Shown here in pieces: positions 1 through 6,847 of a stretch of DNA of 19,662 bases. Position numbers and translations under genes: made by a program. A model generated the notes under the pieces. That model had not been told where the DNA came from, did not search any database, and saw only the letters and a list, made by a program, of their open reading frames with translations. Origin of the DNA: an uncultured Flavonifractor sp. (GTDB lineage Bacteria > Bacillota > Clostridia > Oscillospirales > Oscillospiraceae). Where the stretch lies: the NCBI GenBank assembly GCA_910585415.1, contig CAJUDT010000044.1, forward strand, positions 1 to 19,662. The letters are read 5' to 3'. Positions within the stretch are counted from its first letter, which is position 1, and every line of letters begins with the position of its first letter.

Positions 1-643
1 TGTTCAGCAGGGCCACCACCTGGGGGCCGTACTTGCCCACGATGTTGGTGTAGTAGCGGCGGGCATCGTCCAGCCACTCCCGGTCGAAGTCGAACTCGTC
101 GGCAAAGAGCTTGCCGTCCAGGGCCCCGAAGGAGCCGAAGGCGTCGGCGGCAAAGAGGGCGCCGTTGGTGGTGTCGAAGGTCACCATAGCCTCCGGCCAA
201 TGGACCATGGGGGCCTCCACGAAGGTGACCGTGTGCTTGCCGAAGGAGTAGGTATCGCCCTCCCGGACCTCAATGAGCTCGTGGCCGTCCACATGAAAAC
301 CGAACTGCCGCATGAGCATGAAGGCCTTGGGGGTGGAGATAATCTTAGCCTGGGGCCAGCGGATGAGAATCTCCTCGATGGACGCGCCGTGGTCGGGCTC
401 CATGTGGTTGATGAGCAGGTAATCCAGCGGCCGGCCCTTTAGCAGGTAGTCCAGATTCTCCAGCAGCTGGCGGCAGGCGGACCAATCCACCGTGTCGAAG
501 AGTACGCTCTTCTCGTCCAGCAGCAGGTAGGCGTTGTAGCTCACACCCCGGGGAATGGGGTGGATATTCTCAAACAGATGGGTACGGTGGTCGTTGGCCC
601 CCACCCAGTAAAGATTGTCCGTCACACTGCGCACGCAGTACAT
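1..643 (-). CDS. FprA-family flavodiiron protein, N-terminal part (cut by window edge)
   Basis: The 214 visible residues are the metallo-beta-lactamase-like diiron domain of an A-type flavoprotein (flavodiiron protein), a soluble enzyme that reduces O2 to water or NO to N2O with electrons usually delivered by rubredoxin. The diiron ligand motif HMEPDH lies at residues 80-85 (H80, E82, D84, H85), followed by H148 in MVHWPEAM and D167 in LFAADAFG, as expected for the family. Family members are about 400 residues, so the remaining ligand His, the flavodoxin domain and any C-terminal extension lie beyond position 1. The ATG at 643 is well placed after AAAGGAGG with an 8-nt gap. It sits 50 nt downstream of the dehydrogenase-ETF-rubredoxin fusion on the same strand with no terminator seen between, so the two are probably cotranscribed and the fused rubredoxin is an obvious candidate donor (inference). 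Whether O2 or NO is the substrate cannot be told. Confidence 0.93.
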   Translation of the reverse strand, partial: MYCVRSVTDNLYWVGANDHRTHLFENIHPIPRGVSYNAYLLLDEKSVLFDTVDWSACRQLLENLDYLLKGRPLDYLLINHMEPDHGASIEEILIRWPQAKIISTPKAFMLMRQFGFHVDGHELIEVREGDTYSFGKHTVTFVEAPMVHWPEAMVTFDTTNGALFAADAFGSFGALDGKLFADEFDFDREWLDDARRYYTNIVGKYGPQVVALLN

Positions 644-693
644 AATGAAATGCCTCCTTTATCGTCGTTTCCAATTGTACCCAAAAACCGGCG

Positions 694-2604
694 TTATGCC
701 TCGATGAATTTCTCCTTGCCCTCGGCGCACTCGGGGCACACCCAGGTCTCCGGCAGCTGCTCAAAGAGCGTGCCGGGCGCAGCCTCGTTGTCCGGGTCGC
801 CCAGCTCTGGTATGTACTCATAGCCGCAGCCCATGCACACATAGCGCTTGCCGATGGGCTCAGGTCTGGGGGGCGCGGGGCGCTTCATCTTCACCATGGG
901 AGGCGCGGGCTGCTTCTCCCCTCCCCCCAGGGCGGCGGTGAGCAGGGGCACGATTTCGCTGATATCCCCCACAATGCCATAGTCACAGTTCTTAAAAATG
1001 GGGGCGTTGGCGCTCTTGTTGATGGCCACAATGGTGGAGGCGTCCTTGATGCCCTTCAGGTGCTGGACAGCCCCGGAGATGCCGCAGGCAATGTACAGAT
1101 TCCCCTTGAACTTCTGGCCGGACATGCCCACATAGCGGTTCATGGGCACATACTTCAGGGTTTCGGCCACCGGGCGGGAGGAACCAATGGCCGCGCCGGC
1201 GGCATGGGCCAGGTCCTCAATGAGCTTCATATTCTTCTTGTCGCCCACGCCCTGTCCGGCGGAAACCACCCGCTCGGCCTGGGCAATGGGGGTATCCAGG
1301 GGGATGCCCACGGAGAAGTCGTAGCCGTCCTTTTTCAGGGCCGCCACCAGGGCCTCCACCTTCTCCTGCGCCGAGCCCTCCTTTATCAGGTTGCCCTTGC
1401 GCACGCCGGTAATGGGGGCGGGCTTTTTGGCGTGGCTGGAGGAACCGCCCTCGCTCTTGGGGGGCTTGCCCATGATGGCGGCGGAGATGACCACCCGCTG
1501 GACCTCGTTGGTGCCCTCGTAGATGGTGGTAATCTTGGCGTCCCGGTACATCCGCTCCACGTCCATGCCCTTGAGGTAGCCGGTGCCGCCGAAAATCTGG
1601 AGGGCGTCGTTGGTGACCTCCAGGGCGATGTCAGAGGCGTACATCTTGGCCATCGCGGACTCCACGCCGTAGGGAACGTGGTGCTCCTTCATGTCGGCGG
1701 CGGAGTACACCAGCAGCCGGGCACAGCGGAGCTTGGTGGCCATATCGGCCAGCTTGAAGCCGATGGCCTGATTGAAGCCGATGGGCTTGCCGAACTGGAC
1801 CCGCTCCTTGGCGTATTCCACAGCGGCCTCATAGGCCCCCTGGGCGATGCCCAGGGCCTGGGAGGCGATGCCGATGCGCCCGCCGTCCAGGGTGGCCATG
1901 GCGATCTTGAAGCCCTGGCCCTCCTTGCCCAGCAGGTTCTCCTTGGGCACCTTCACGTCGTCGAAGTTGAGCTGGCAGGTCTCGGAGGAGCGGATGCCCA
2001 TCTTGTCATAGTGAGGCTCGAAGGTGAAGCCCTTCCAGCCCTTCTCCACGATGAAGGCGGAGATGCCCCGGGTGCCGATGTCGGGGGTGGTGACGGCAAA
2101 GACCACGTAGGTGTCCGCCACGCCGCCGTTGGTGATAAAAATCTTCTGGCCGTTGAGCAGCCAGTAGTCTCCCTTGTCAATTGCGGTGGTTTCCGTGCCG
2201 CCGGCATCGGAGCCCGCGTTGGGCTCGGTCAGACCGAAAGCGCCGATTTTCTCCCCTTTGCACAGGGGGACCAGGTACTTCTTTTTCTGTTCCTCGGTGC
2301 CGAAGTTAAAAATAGGCCAGGTACCCAGGGACACATGGGCGGAGAGGATAACGCCGGTGCCGCCGTCCACCCGTGAGAGCTCCTCCACGGCGATGGCGTA
2401 GCTCATAGCGTCCAGGCCCGCGCCGCCGTACTCCTTGGGATAGGGAATCCCCATCAGGCCCATTTTGCCCAGCTGCCGGATGGCCTCAGCGGGAAACTTG
2501 CTCTCCTGGTCCATGACGATGGCGTTGGGCTTCACCTCCGTCTCCGCGAACGCGCGGATCTTGGCACGCAGCGCCTCATGGGCTTCCGTGGTCTGAAACA
2601 GCAT
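694..2604 (-). CDS. Acyl-CoA dehydrogenase - ETF alpha FAD domain - rubredoxin fusion protein
   Basis: This 636-residue protein joins three electron-transfer modules. Residues 1-380 are a short-chain acyl-CoA dehydrogenase of the butyryl-CoA dehydrogenase type: TEPNAGSDAG (126-135), the W/FITNG FAD region (156-160), and the C-terminal IYEGTNEVQR (361-370) with E363 as the expected catalytic base. Residues ~413-560 match only the C-terminal FAD-binding domain of ETF alpha (SAGQGVGDKKN, SSRPVAET, LYIACGISGAVQHL, INKSANAPIF); the N-terminal ETF alpha domain and ETF beta are absent. A Pro/Lys-rich linker (561-586) leads to a rubredoxin (587-636) with CMGCG (590-594) and CPEC (623-626), giving all four iron ligands. 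The chosen ATG at 2604 follows AAGGAGG; an in-frame upstream start would lie inside the promoter. Electron flow acyl-CoA to FAD to rubredoxin, or the reverse, is inference. It is upstream of a flavodiiron gene. Confidence 0.93.
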   Translation of the reverse strand: MLFQTTEAHEALRAKIRAFAETEVKPNAIVMDQESKFPAEAIRQLGKMGLMGIPYPKEYGGAGLDAMSYAIAVEELSRVDGGTGVILSAHVSLGTWPIFNFGTEEQKKKYLVPLCKGEKIGAFGLTEPNAGSDAGGTETTAIDKGDYWLLNGQKIFITNGGVADTYVVFAVTTPDIGTRGISAFIVEKGWKGFTFEPHYDKMGIRSSETCQLNFDDVKVPKENLLGKEGQGFKIAMATLDGGRIGIASQALGIAQGAYEAAVEYAKERVQFGKPIGFNQAIGFKLADMATKLRCARLLVYSAADMKEHHVPYGVESAMAKMYASDIALEVTNDALQIFGGTGYLKGMDVERMYRDAKITTIYEGTNEVQRVVISAAIMGKPPKSEGGSSSHAKKPAPITGVRKGNLIKEGSAQEKVEALVAALKKDGYDFSVGIPLDTPIAQAERVVSAGQGVGDKKNMKLIEDLAHAAGAAIGSSRPVAETLKYVPMNRYVGMSGQKFKGNLYIACGISGAVQHLKGIKDASTIVAINKSANAPIFKNCDYGIVGDISEIVPLLTAALGGGEKQPAPPMVKMKRPAPPRPEPIGKRYVCMGCGYEYIPELGDPDNEAAPGTLFEQLPETWVCPECAEGKEKFIEA

Positions 2605-2624
2605 GAAAGAAACCTCCTTCAATT

Positions 2625-2645
2625 TAATAATAGGAACTATTCTTA
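2625..2645. promoter_or_regulatory. Operator-like inverted repeat upstream of the fusion gene
   Basis: TAATAATAG and CTATTCTTA form a 9-3-9 inverted repeat with one mismatch. It lies between the -10 element and the ribosome binding site of the acyl-CoA dehydrogenase fusion, a position suited to repression just downstream of the transcription start. The AT-rich form loosely recalls Fur/PerR-type boxes, but the match to their consensus is not good enough to name a regulator. Confidence 0.35.
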
Positions 2646-2657
2646 TTTGCCAATACA

Positions 2658-2686
2658 AATCTACCATAATCCTATAGGGTTGTCAA
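2658..2686 (-). promoter_or_regulatory. Sigma-A-type promoter for the dehydrogenase fusion / flavodiiron pair
   Basis: On the minus strand a perfect -35 TTGACA (2686-2681) is followed after 17 nt by TAGATT (2663-2658; 4 of 6 matches to TATAAT). Transcription would begin near 2650, some 45 nt upstream of the ATG at 2604. Confidence 0.6.
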
Positions 2687-2773
2687 CTCATTTTTGGAAA
2701 TTCCGCAAAAATACTGGCGTCCAGCTGGGGCGGTGCGGCAATTTTGGAGGGCTTCAAATTCTTTTGCGGATTT

Positions 2774-2802
2774 TGTAAGGTTTTGCCGTCCTGCCTCGTG
2801 TA
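2774..2802 (+). promoter_or_regulatory. Possible ECF-sigma-type promoter for the chimeric gene
   Basis: TGTAAG (2774-2779), a 17-nt spacer and CGTGTA (2797-2802) resemble the -35 (TGAAAC/TGTAAC-like) and -10 (CGTA/CGTC-like) elements of self-regulated ECF sigma genes of Firmicutes. It lies about 32 nt upstream of the ATG at 2835. The match is suggestive only. Confidence 0.3.
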
Positions 2803-2834
2803 TCAGAATAGAGGGACGTGAAAGGGGGAGGCAC

Positions 2835-3803
2835 ATGGATACGCAGACCGCGGCGCGGCTGGTGGCCGAACACAGTCAGGCGGTGTACCGTCTGGCCTAT
2901 GTGCGCACCGGAAGCCGGGAGGATGCCGAGGACATCGTACAAGAGACCTTTCTCCGTCTGGTCCGGGCGGAGCCGGACAATGTACTGAAAACCATGACCG
3001 CCCCAGATGAGACGAGCCACGGCACAGAGGACGAGCGAATCGTCCTGGTCCCGGAGCAGACCCCCCGGAAGCTGGAGGGCATCGAGGAAATTTCCCTGTT
3101 CTCTATGGGTTTTGACGAAAAGGGACTGCTCCATGTCCAAATTAAGGTGGCGGATGGATACGAAGGACAGGTTCCGAATTGGGCCTTTTATCCGGACTTC
3201 CTTACCCAGCGCCGGCTTTTGAGTGACGCGGGAATCATCAGCCTCCAGGGGTGGACCTACCAGCTGGAAAACGGCCGCTACGTTGATTTTGTCCTGCTGC
3301 CTGCTGTGGATTTTGACTGGGAGAACGACTCCGGTTTTGTCTACCTGCCCAAGGGGGCCTATCAGGGCCTTACCCTCACCCTGGCGGGCTGGATCGGCAC
3401 GCGGGAGCGGGTGGAGGGGGACTGGTCCCTCACCTTCCCCTTTGCGCCTCTGCCCGCCCGCACAGCGGCGGTGAATCAGGAGGTCAACACCAAGCGAATC
3501 GAGACCATCACCCTCTCCGCCCGGAGCGCCACCCTGCGGCTGGTCCATACCGATGGCCGGTACGGCGACCTAGCGCCTTTGCCCCTGACGGTCTATCTGT
3601 CGGACGGCGCCCACGTCACAATGGAGCGGGGCCGGTGTACCCACTCCTACGAGGATGATGAGCCCTATTACCTGGACATCTGGACCTTCCCCGACCCCAT
3701 CAACCCGGCGGAGGTCACGGCGTTTTCCATCGGCTACTGGTACATCCCCCTCCAGGAGGGCCGGGCTCTGCCGGGGTACTGGCTGACCGAGCTGCCAGAC
3801 TGA
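2835..3803 (+). pseudogene. Chimeric ORF: ECF sigma factor N-terminus joined in frame to an anti-sigma-like C-terminal region
   Basis: The 322-codon frame starts at an ATG after AAAGGGGGAGG. Residues ~1-46 read as the start of a sigma-70 family ECF factor (VYRLAYVRTGSREDAEDIVQ, then ETFLRLVRAEP, region 2.1-2.2), but regions 2.3-2.4 needed for -10 melting and the whole region 4 are missing. From about residue 47 the sequence changes to a beta-rich domain (e.g. IETITLSARSATLRLV, 222-237; WTFPDPINPAEVTAFSIGYW, 283-302) like the extracytoplasmic part of DUF4179-type anti-sigma proteins, normally encoded just downstream of such a sigma gene. No transmembrane helix is present, so that domain would stay in the cytoplasm. 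The simplest reading is a deletion that fused a sigma gene to its anti-sigma gene, removing the sigma C-terminus and the anti-sigma N-terminus and membrane anchor. The frame is intact, so a translated product cannot be excluded. The sigma part is clear; the anti-sigma assignment is moderate. Confidence 0.65.
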
Positions 3804-3868
3804 GGGGCCCTCTGACGCGGGCTTCCGGCCGTACGTCGAAAAAAATTCAAAACCGTTGGAAATACCTC

Positions 3869-3897
3869 TTGCAATTTCCCCAAGATTCTGCTATTAT
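3869..3897 (+). promoter_or_regulatory. Promoter of rpmB
   Basis: TTGCAA (3869-3874), 17-nt spacer, TATTAT (3892-3897) with an upstream TGC forming an extended -10. It lies about 50 nt upstream of the rpmB start, as expected for a strong vegetative promoter. Confidence 0.65.
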
Positions 3898-3947
3898 AAC
3901 AGTCGATGCTTTTTGAAGCGATCTCGAAGAGCGAGGAGGTATAGCGA

Positions 3948-4136
3948 ATGGCCAAATGTGAATTTTGCGACAAGGGCGTTGTGTTCGGCATTAAGGTTTC
4001 TCACTCCCACCGCCGCACCAACCGCCCCTGGAAGCCCAACGTGAAGCGCGTCAAAGCGATTGTGAACGGTACACCCAAGCATGTGTACGTGTGCACCAGA
4101 TGCCTCCGTTCCGGTAAGGTCACCCGCGCTGTGTAA
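3948..4136 (+). CDS. rpmB: 50S ribosomal protein L28
   Basis: A complete 62-residue L28, a small basic protein of the large ribosomal subunit. It begins MAKCEFCDKG and has the cysteine pairs C4/C7 and C49/C52 of the zinc-binding (C+) form. The family core SHRRTNRPWKPN-type segment is present around residues 18-31. The ATG follows GAGGAGG with an 8-nt gap. It has its own promoter upstream and a strong terminator 14 nt after the stop, so it is monocistronic, which is common for rpmB in Clostridia. Confidence 0.97.
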   Translation: MAKCEFCDKGVVFGIKVSHSHRRTNRPWKPNVKRVKAIVNGTPKHVYVCTRCLRSGKVTRAV

Positions 4137-4149
4137 TAGGGAAAAAATG

Positions 4150-4182
4150 AGCGTCTGCCGCCGGGGCAGACGCTTGTTTTTT
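4150..4182 (+). terminator. Rho-independent terminator of rpmB
   Basis: A 9-bp stem GCGTCTGCC/GGCAGACGC (4151-4159 and 4165-4173), extendable by an A-T pair, with a 5-nt loop and the run TTGTTTTTT after it. The A-run before the stem gives a T-run on the other strand too, so it may also stop minus-strand transcription. Confidence 0.9.
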
Positions 4183-4186
4183 ATCA

Positions 4187-4215
4187 AAACAGGGACCCCC
4201 AAAGGGTCCCTGTTT
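4187..4215 (-). terminator. Terminator of the DivIVA-like gene
   Basis: A perfect 12-bp inverted repeat AAACAGGGACCC/GGGTCCCTGTTT (4187-4198, 4204-4215) with a 5-nt loop, 12 nt beyond the minus-strand stop at 4228. Read on the minus strand it ends in TTTT. With the rpmB terminator it insulates the convergent genes. Confidence 0.8.
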
Positions 4216-4227
4216 CCGCTATCCGTA

Positions 4228-4950
4228 CTACTTGTCCTCCAAGGGCAGGGGCATGGGGGCCTTGGGGCCCATATCGGTGAGGCAGGCCTGAGCCAGCTCC
4301 TCCAGCTCCCCATCCTGGCGGGTGAGGGTGCCGGAAAGCCCCTCCACAATGCGCTCCGCCTCCGCCAGGCCTCCGCTGACCTGGGACACGGCGGCGTCGA
4401 TGTCCTCCCGAATCCGGTCGTACTCCGCCCGCATACGGCGCAGCCACTGCTCTACCTGCTCCCGGGTCTTTTGGGCCCGCTCCTCGGCCTCCGCCTGGAC
4501 CCCCTGGGCCCGGCAGTGGGCCTCCAGCTCGATGCCCGCCGTCCGGTCCTTCAGCCGGGCAAAGGCCTCCGCCGCGGGGCGCAGGCGGTCCACCTCATCC
4601 ATGGTCTGCTCCAAGACCGCCTCCGTCTCGGCCAGCCGGAGGCGCTCCGCCTCCAGCTCCTCCCGCAGCGCACTGGTCTCCTGGCTGGCCTGTCCGGCGG
4701 CGGCGGCGGCGGCCTCCCGCTCCTCGGTCAGGGTCCGCTCCCGCTCCTGGGCGGCGGCCAGCTCCCGGGCCAGCGCACCCTTTTCTTCCTCCACAGCGCA
4801 GAGGGCCCTGCGGGCTTCCTCCAGCTCCCGCTGAAGGCCCGCCAGCTTGTCCCCGTGGTCCTTGCTGCTGCGCTCAATATAGTCCAGCACATCCTGCTTT
4901 TGGAATCCTCCCAGGGTGGCGGTACGAAATTGAATTTCCTCAGCACTCAT
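4228..4950 (-). CDS. DivIVA-like coiled-coil protein
   Basis: A 240-residue, highly charged protein. The N-terminus (FRTATLGGFQKQDVLDYIE, residues 8-26) matches the short membrane-targeting motif of DivIVA/GpsB proteins (F-x5-G-[FY]-x2-x-[DE]V-x2-[FY]). Heptad-like Ala/Glu/Leu/Arg coiled coil follows from about residue 30 to 150 and again about 165-225, without membrane helices. DivIVA proteins bind negatively curved membrane at division sites and poles and recruit partners; the exact role here is unknown. The ATG at 4950 with GAGGGTG upstream places the motif at the extreme N-terminus as usual; an alternative ATG 13 codons upstream would add a basic tail (RKKR) and is less likely. It is a single gene with its own promoter, divergent from the methyltransferase operon. 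The C-terminus ends in a Pro-rich PMPLPLEDK-type tail. Confidence 0.8.
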   Translation of the reverse strand: MSAEEIQFRTATLGGFQKQDVLDYIERSSKDHGDKLAGLQRELEEARRALCAVEEEKGALARELAAAQERERTLTEEREAAAAAAGQASQETSALREELEAERLRLAETEAVLEQTMDEVDRLRPAAEAFARLKDRTAGIELEAHCRAQGVQAEAEERAQKTREQVEQWLRRMRAEYDRIREDIDAAVSQVSGGLAEAERIVEGLSGTLTRQDGELEELAQACLTDMGPKAPMPLPLEDK

Positions 4951-5024
4951 GGGCAACACCCTCTTTTTCCTAAAAATCGCGGCTCTCACCGAAGGCCGCC
5001 CTGGGGCCGCCTGTTCTGAGGGCT

Positions 5025-5053
5025 ATTGTAACATAATTTCCGTCATAACACAA
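5025..5053 (-). promoter_or_regulatory. Promoter of the DivIVA-like gene
   Basis: On the minus strand: weak -35 TTGTGT (5053-5048), 17-nt spacer, TACAAT (5030-5025) preceded by TGT (extended -10). It diverges from the operon promoter at 5067-5095. Confidence 0.5.
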
Positions 5054-5066
5054 TCATTTCTTCTCA

Positions 5067-5095
5067 TTGACTGCCACAGACCTCAGTGATATAAT
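5067..5095 (+). promoter_or_regulatory. Strong sigma-A promoter of the ecf-truA-pgsA operon
   Basis: TTGACT (5067-5072; 5 of 6), 17-nt spacer, perfect TATAAT (5090-5095). Transcription would start near 5102. The leader then holds a short hairpin GGTCCC/GGGACC (5114-5119, 5124-5129) with a CTCG loop before the first gene at 5157; no known riboswitch is recognised. Confidence 0.8.
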
Positions 5096-5156
5096 ATGAC
5101 AATTGTGTAAGTAGGTCCCCTCGGGGACCACGGCCCGGAACAGGCGGAGGACAGCT

Positions 5157-6026
5157 ATGTGGATTTCAGATAATTGGCGGGAGTATGAGTTGCTGGACTG
5201 CGGCGGCGGGGAGCGGCTGGAGCGCTGGGGAACGTATCTCCTGGTGCGCCCCGACCCCCAGGCCATCTGGCGGCGGACGGGCGGACACCCTGGCTGGAAG
5301 GCGTGCCACGCCCGCTATCAGCGCTCCAGCACCGGCGGAGGCCAGTGGGTCAAGCGGCAGGTCCCGGAGCGCTGGACCCTGGGCTATGGCCCCCTCACCT
5401 TTAACATAAAGCCCATGAACTTCAAGCACACCGGTCTTTTCCCGGAGCAGGCGGCCAACTGGGACTTTGCCATGGAGCGCATCCGCTCGGCGGGACGGCC
5501 AATTCAGGTGCTCAACCTCTTCGCCTACACCGGCGGGGCCACGGTGGCCTGCGCGGCGGCGGGAGCCAAGGTCTGCCATGTGGACGCGGCCAAGGGCATG
5601 GTGGCCTGGGCCAGGGAAAACGCGGCCTCCTCCGGCCTTGGAGCGGCCCCCATCCGCTGGATTGTGGACGACTGCGGAAAGTTTGTCGAGCGGGAGATCC
5701 GCCGGGGGAGGAAATACGACGCGGTGATTATGGACCCGCCCTCCTATGGCCGGGGTCCCTCCGGGGAGATTTGGAAGCTGGAGGAAAACCTGCCCGCCTT
5801 CCTGGAGCTGGTGGCCCAGGTGCTGTCGGACCGGCCGCTCTTTTTCCTGATGAACTCCTACACCACCGGGCTGGCCCCATCGGTGCTCACCTATTTGCTG
5901 GAAACGATTGTGTCCCGAAAATACGGCGGGCACACCGAGAGTCAGGAGCTGGGCCTTCCCGTCTCCGCCACCGGGCTGGTTTTGCCCTGCGGCGCTTCCG
6001 GGCGGTGGGTCTGCGGCGCTCCTTGA
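5157..6026 (+). CDS. RlmI/RlmK-like class I SAM-dependent methyltransferase
   Basis: A 289-residue protein of the COG1092 / Methyltrans_SAM (PF10672) group, whose characterised members methylate 23S rRNA (e.g. RlmI at C1962). SAM-binding motif I is VLNLFAYTGGAT (118-129), the acidic loop VDAAKGMV (142-149), the VDDCGKF segment (170-176) and the motif IV equivalent MDPPSYGRGP (192-201). The upstream GPLTFNIKPMNFKHTGLFPEQ-type segment (79-98) is typical of this group. Unlike RlmI of E. coli (396 aa) there is no N-terminal PUA domain and no catalytic Cys directly after the DPPSY motif, so the target base is not certain. The ATG follows GGCGGAGG. It is the first gene after the strong promoter and is 13 nt from the next gene. 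Confidence 0.85.
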   Translation: MWISDNWREYELLDCGGGERLERWGTYLLVRPDPQAIWRRTGGHPGWKACHARYQRSSTGGGQWVKRQVPERWTLGYGPLTFNIKPMNFKHTGLFPEQAANWDFAMERIRSAGRPIQVLNLFAYTGGATVACAAAGAKVCHVDAAKGMVAWARENAASSGLGAAPIRWIVDDCGKFVEREIRRGRKYDAVIMDPPSYGRGPSGEIWKLEENLPAFLELVAQVLSDRPLFFLMNSYTTGLAPSVLTYLLETIVSRKYGGHTESQELGLPVSATGLVLPCGASGRWVCGAP

Positions 6027-6039
6027 GCGGTATTCTCTT

Positions 6040-6846
6040 ATGGATATTTACCTGTTTTTTGCCCTTTTTATCGCGGTGGGCGTTCTGTCCGCCGTGGGGC
6101 TGGCCCGGCTCCGGCGGAAGCTGCCCTTTGGGCGGTACAACTGGCCCCTATGCTTCTTCCTGGCGGTCCTGGGCGCGGCGGCCAACAACTCCGCTGCCGT
6201 CTTTTTCGCCGGGGGAGACGCATTCCTGCCCAGCGGCGGCGGCTTCCTCGGGGGCGGCTCCTGGACTGCCCTGATTACGGGGCTTTTCCTGGCCCTGTTT
6301 GCCGTGCCCGGTATTCTGACTTCCCTGTTTTTCCTCCAAAGGCCCGCTGAGGCGGGTCCTGCGGCGGGCTGGGTGTGGGGGTATATCCTCACCCAGGGGG
6401 CAGTCTCCTGCGCCCTGCTCCTGCTGGGCCTGTGGCCCAATTATGACGCCATTCCTCTGGCGCTTTATGTGCCGCTGACAGCGCTCCTGGTACTGCTCAT
6501 CTCTCTGGGCATGGGGTACCGGTGGGGCGGGGAGGGCGTTTGGGGGCAGACAATCGCCCTGGGCGGCGGCGGGGCGCTGGCTCTGCTGAACCTGCTCCTG
6601 GCTGTGGGGATGCGCCTCCAGGCTCACACTGACCCGGCCTGGGGCCTGGATTTGACTCAAACCCCCTGCGGGCTGTGGTACACCCGGCTGAACCTCCCGG
6701 CGGCGGTGCTCCTGGGGGAGTACCAATACGACTGGGCCATCACCGCTCCCCTGCTCTATTTCTCAGCCATCGCCCCGGCCCTGCTCTTTACCGCCGGGTG
6801 GCTGGGGGGACGGTATTTGAAATCCATCAAGCGAGGTCGTGATTGA
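6040..6846 (+). CDS. Polytopic membrane protein of unknown function
   Basis: I do not recognise this 268-residue protein. It is very hydrophobic, with about seven predicted membrane helices near residues 3-22, 34-57, 76-99, 111-132, 138-160, 170-192 and 233-256. A small soluble loop (~194-230) contains several Trp/Tyr residues (LTQTPCGLWYTRLNLP region), and the C-terminus is basic (KSIKRGRD), probably cytoplasmic. No transport or enzyme motif is evident. The ATG at 6040 has only a weak Shine-Dalgarno; upstream in-frame codons overlap the methyltransferase in another frame and are not hydrophobic, so this start is preferred. It lies 13 nt after the methyltransferase and 1 nt before ecfA1, implying translational coupling. 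It is not an EcfS component by any signature I can see, although its position before ecfA1 makes a link to ECF transport worth considering. Confidence 0.7.
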   Translation: MDIYLFFALFIAVGVLSAVGLARLRRKLPFGRYNWPLCFFLAVLGAAANNSAAVFFAGGDAFLPSGGGFLGGGSWTALITGLFLALFAVPGILTSLFFLQRPAEAGPAAGWVWGYILTQGAVSCALLLLGLWPNYDAIPLALYVPLTALLVLLISLGMGYRWGGEGVWGQTIALGGGGALALLNLLLAVGMRLQAHTDPAWGLDLTQTPCGLWYTRLNLPAAVLLGEYQYDWAITAPLLYFSAIAPALLFTAGWLGGRYLKSIKRGRD

Positions 6847-6847
6847 T

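Noticed and set aside
1060..2376. 438-codon open frame on the plus strand opposite the dehydrogenase fusion
   Set aside because: Low-complexity Gly/His/Leu-rich translation, no ribosome binding site, no recognisable domain; it mirrors the GC-biased codons of the real gene on the other strand.
4081..5019. 312-codon plus-strand frame opposite the DivIVA-like gene
   Set aside because: It would read through the rpmB terminator hairpin, overlaps rpmB out of frame, and its Leu/Gly-rich sequence is the complement of a coiled coil.
5102..5156. Riboswitch in the leader of the ecf operon
   Set aside because: Only about 55 nt with one 6-bp hairpin; too short for TPP, cobalamin, FMN or other vitamin riboswitches and none of their conserved boxes is seen.
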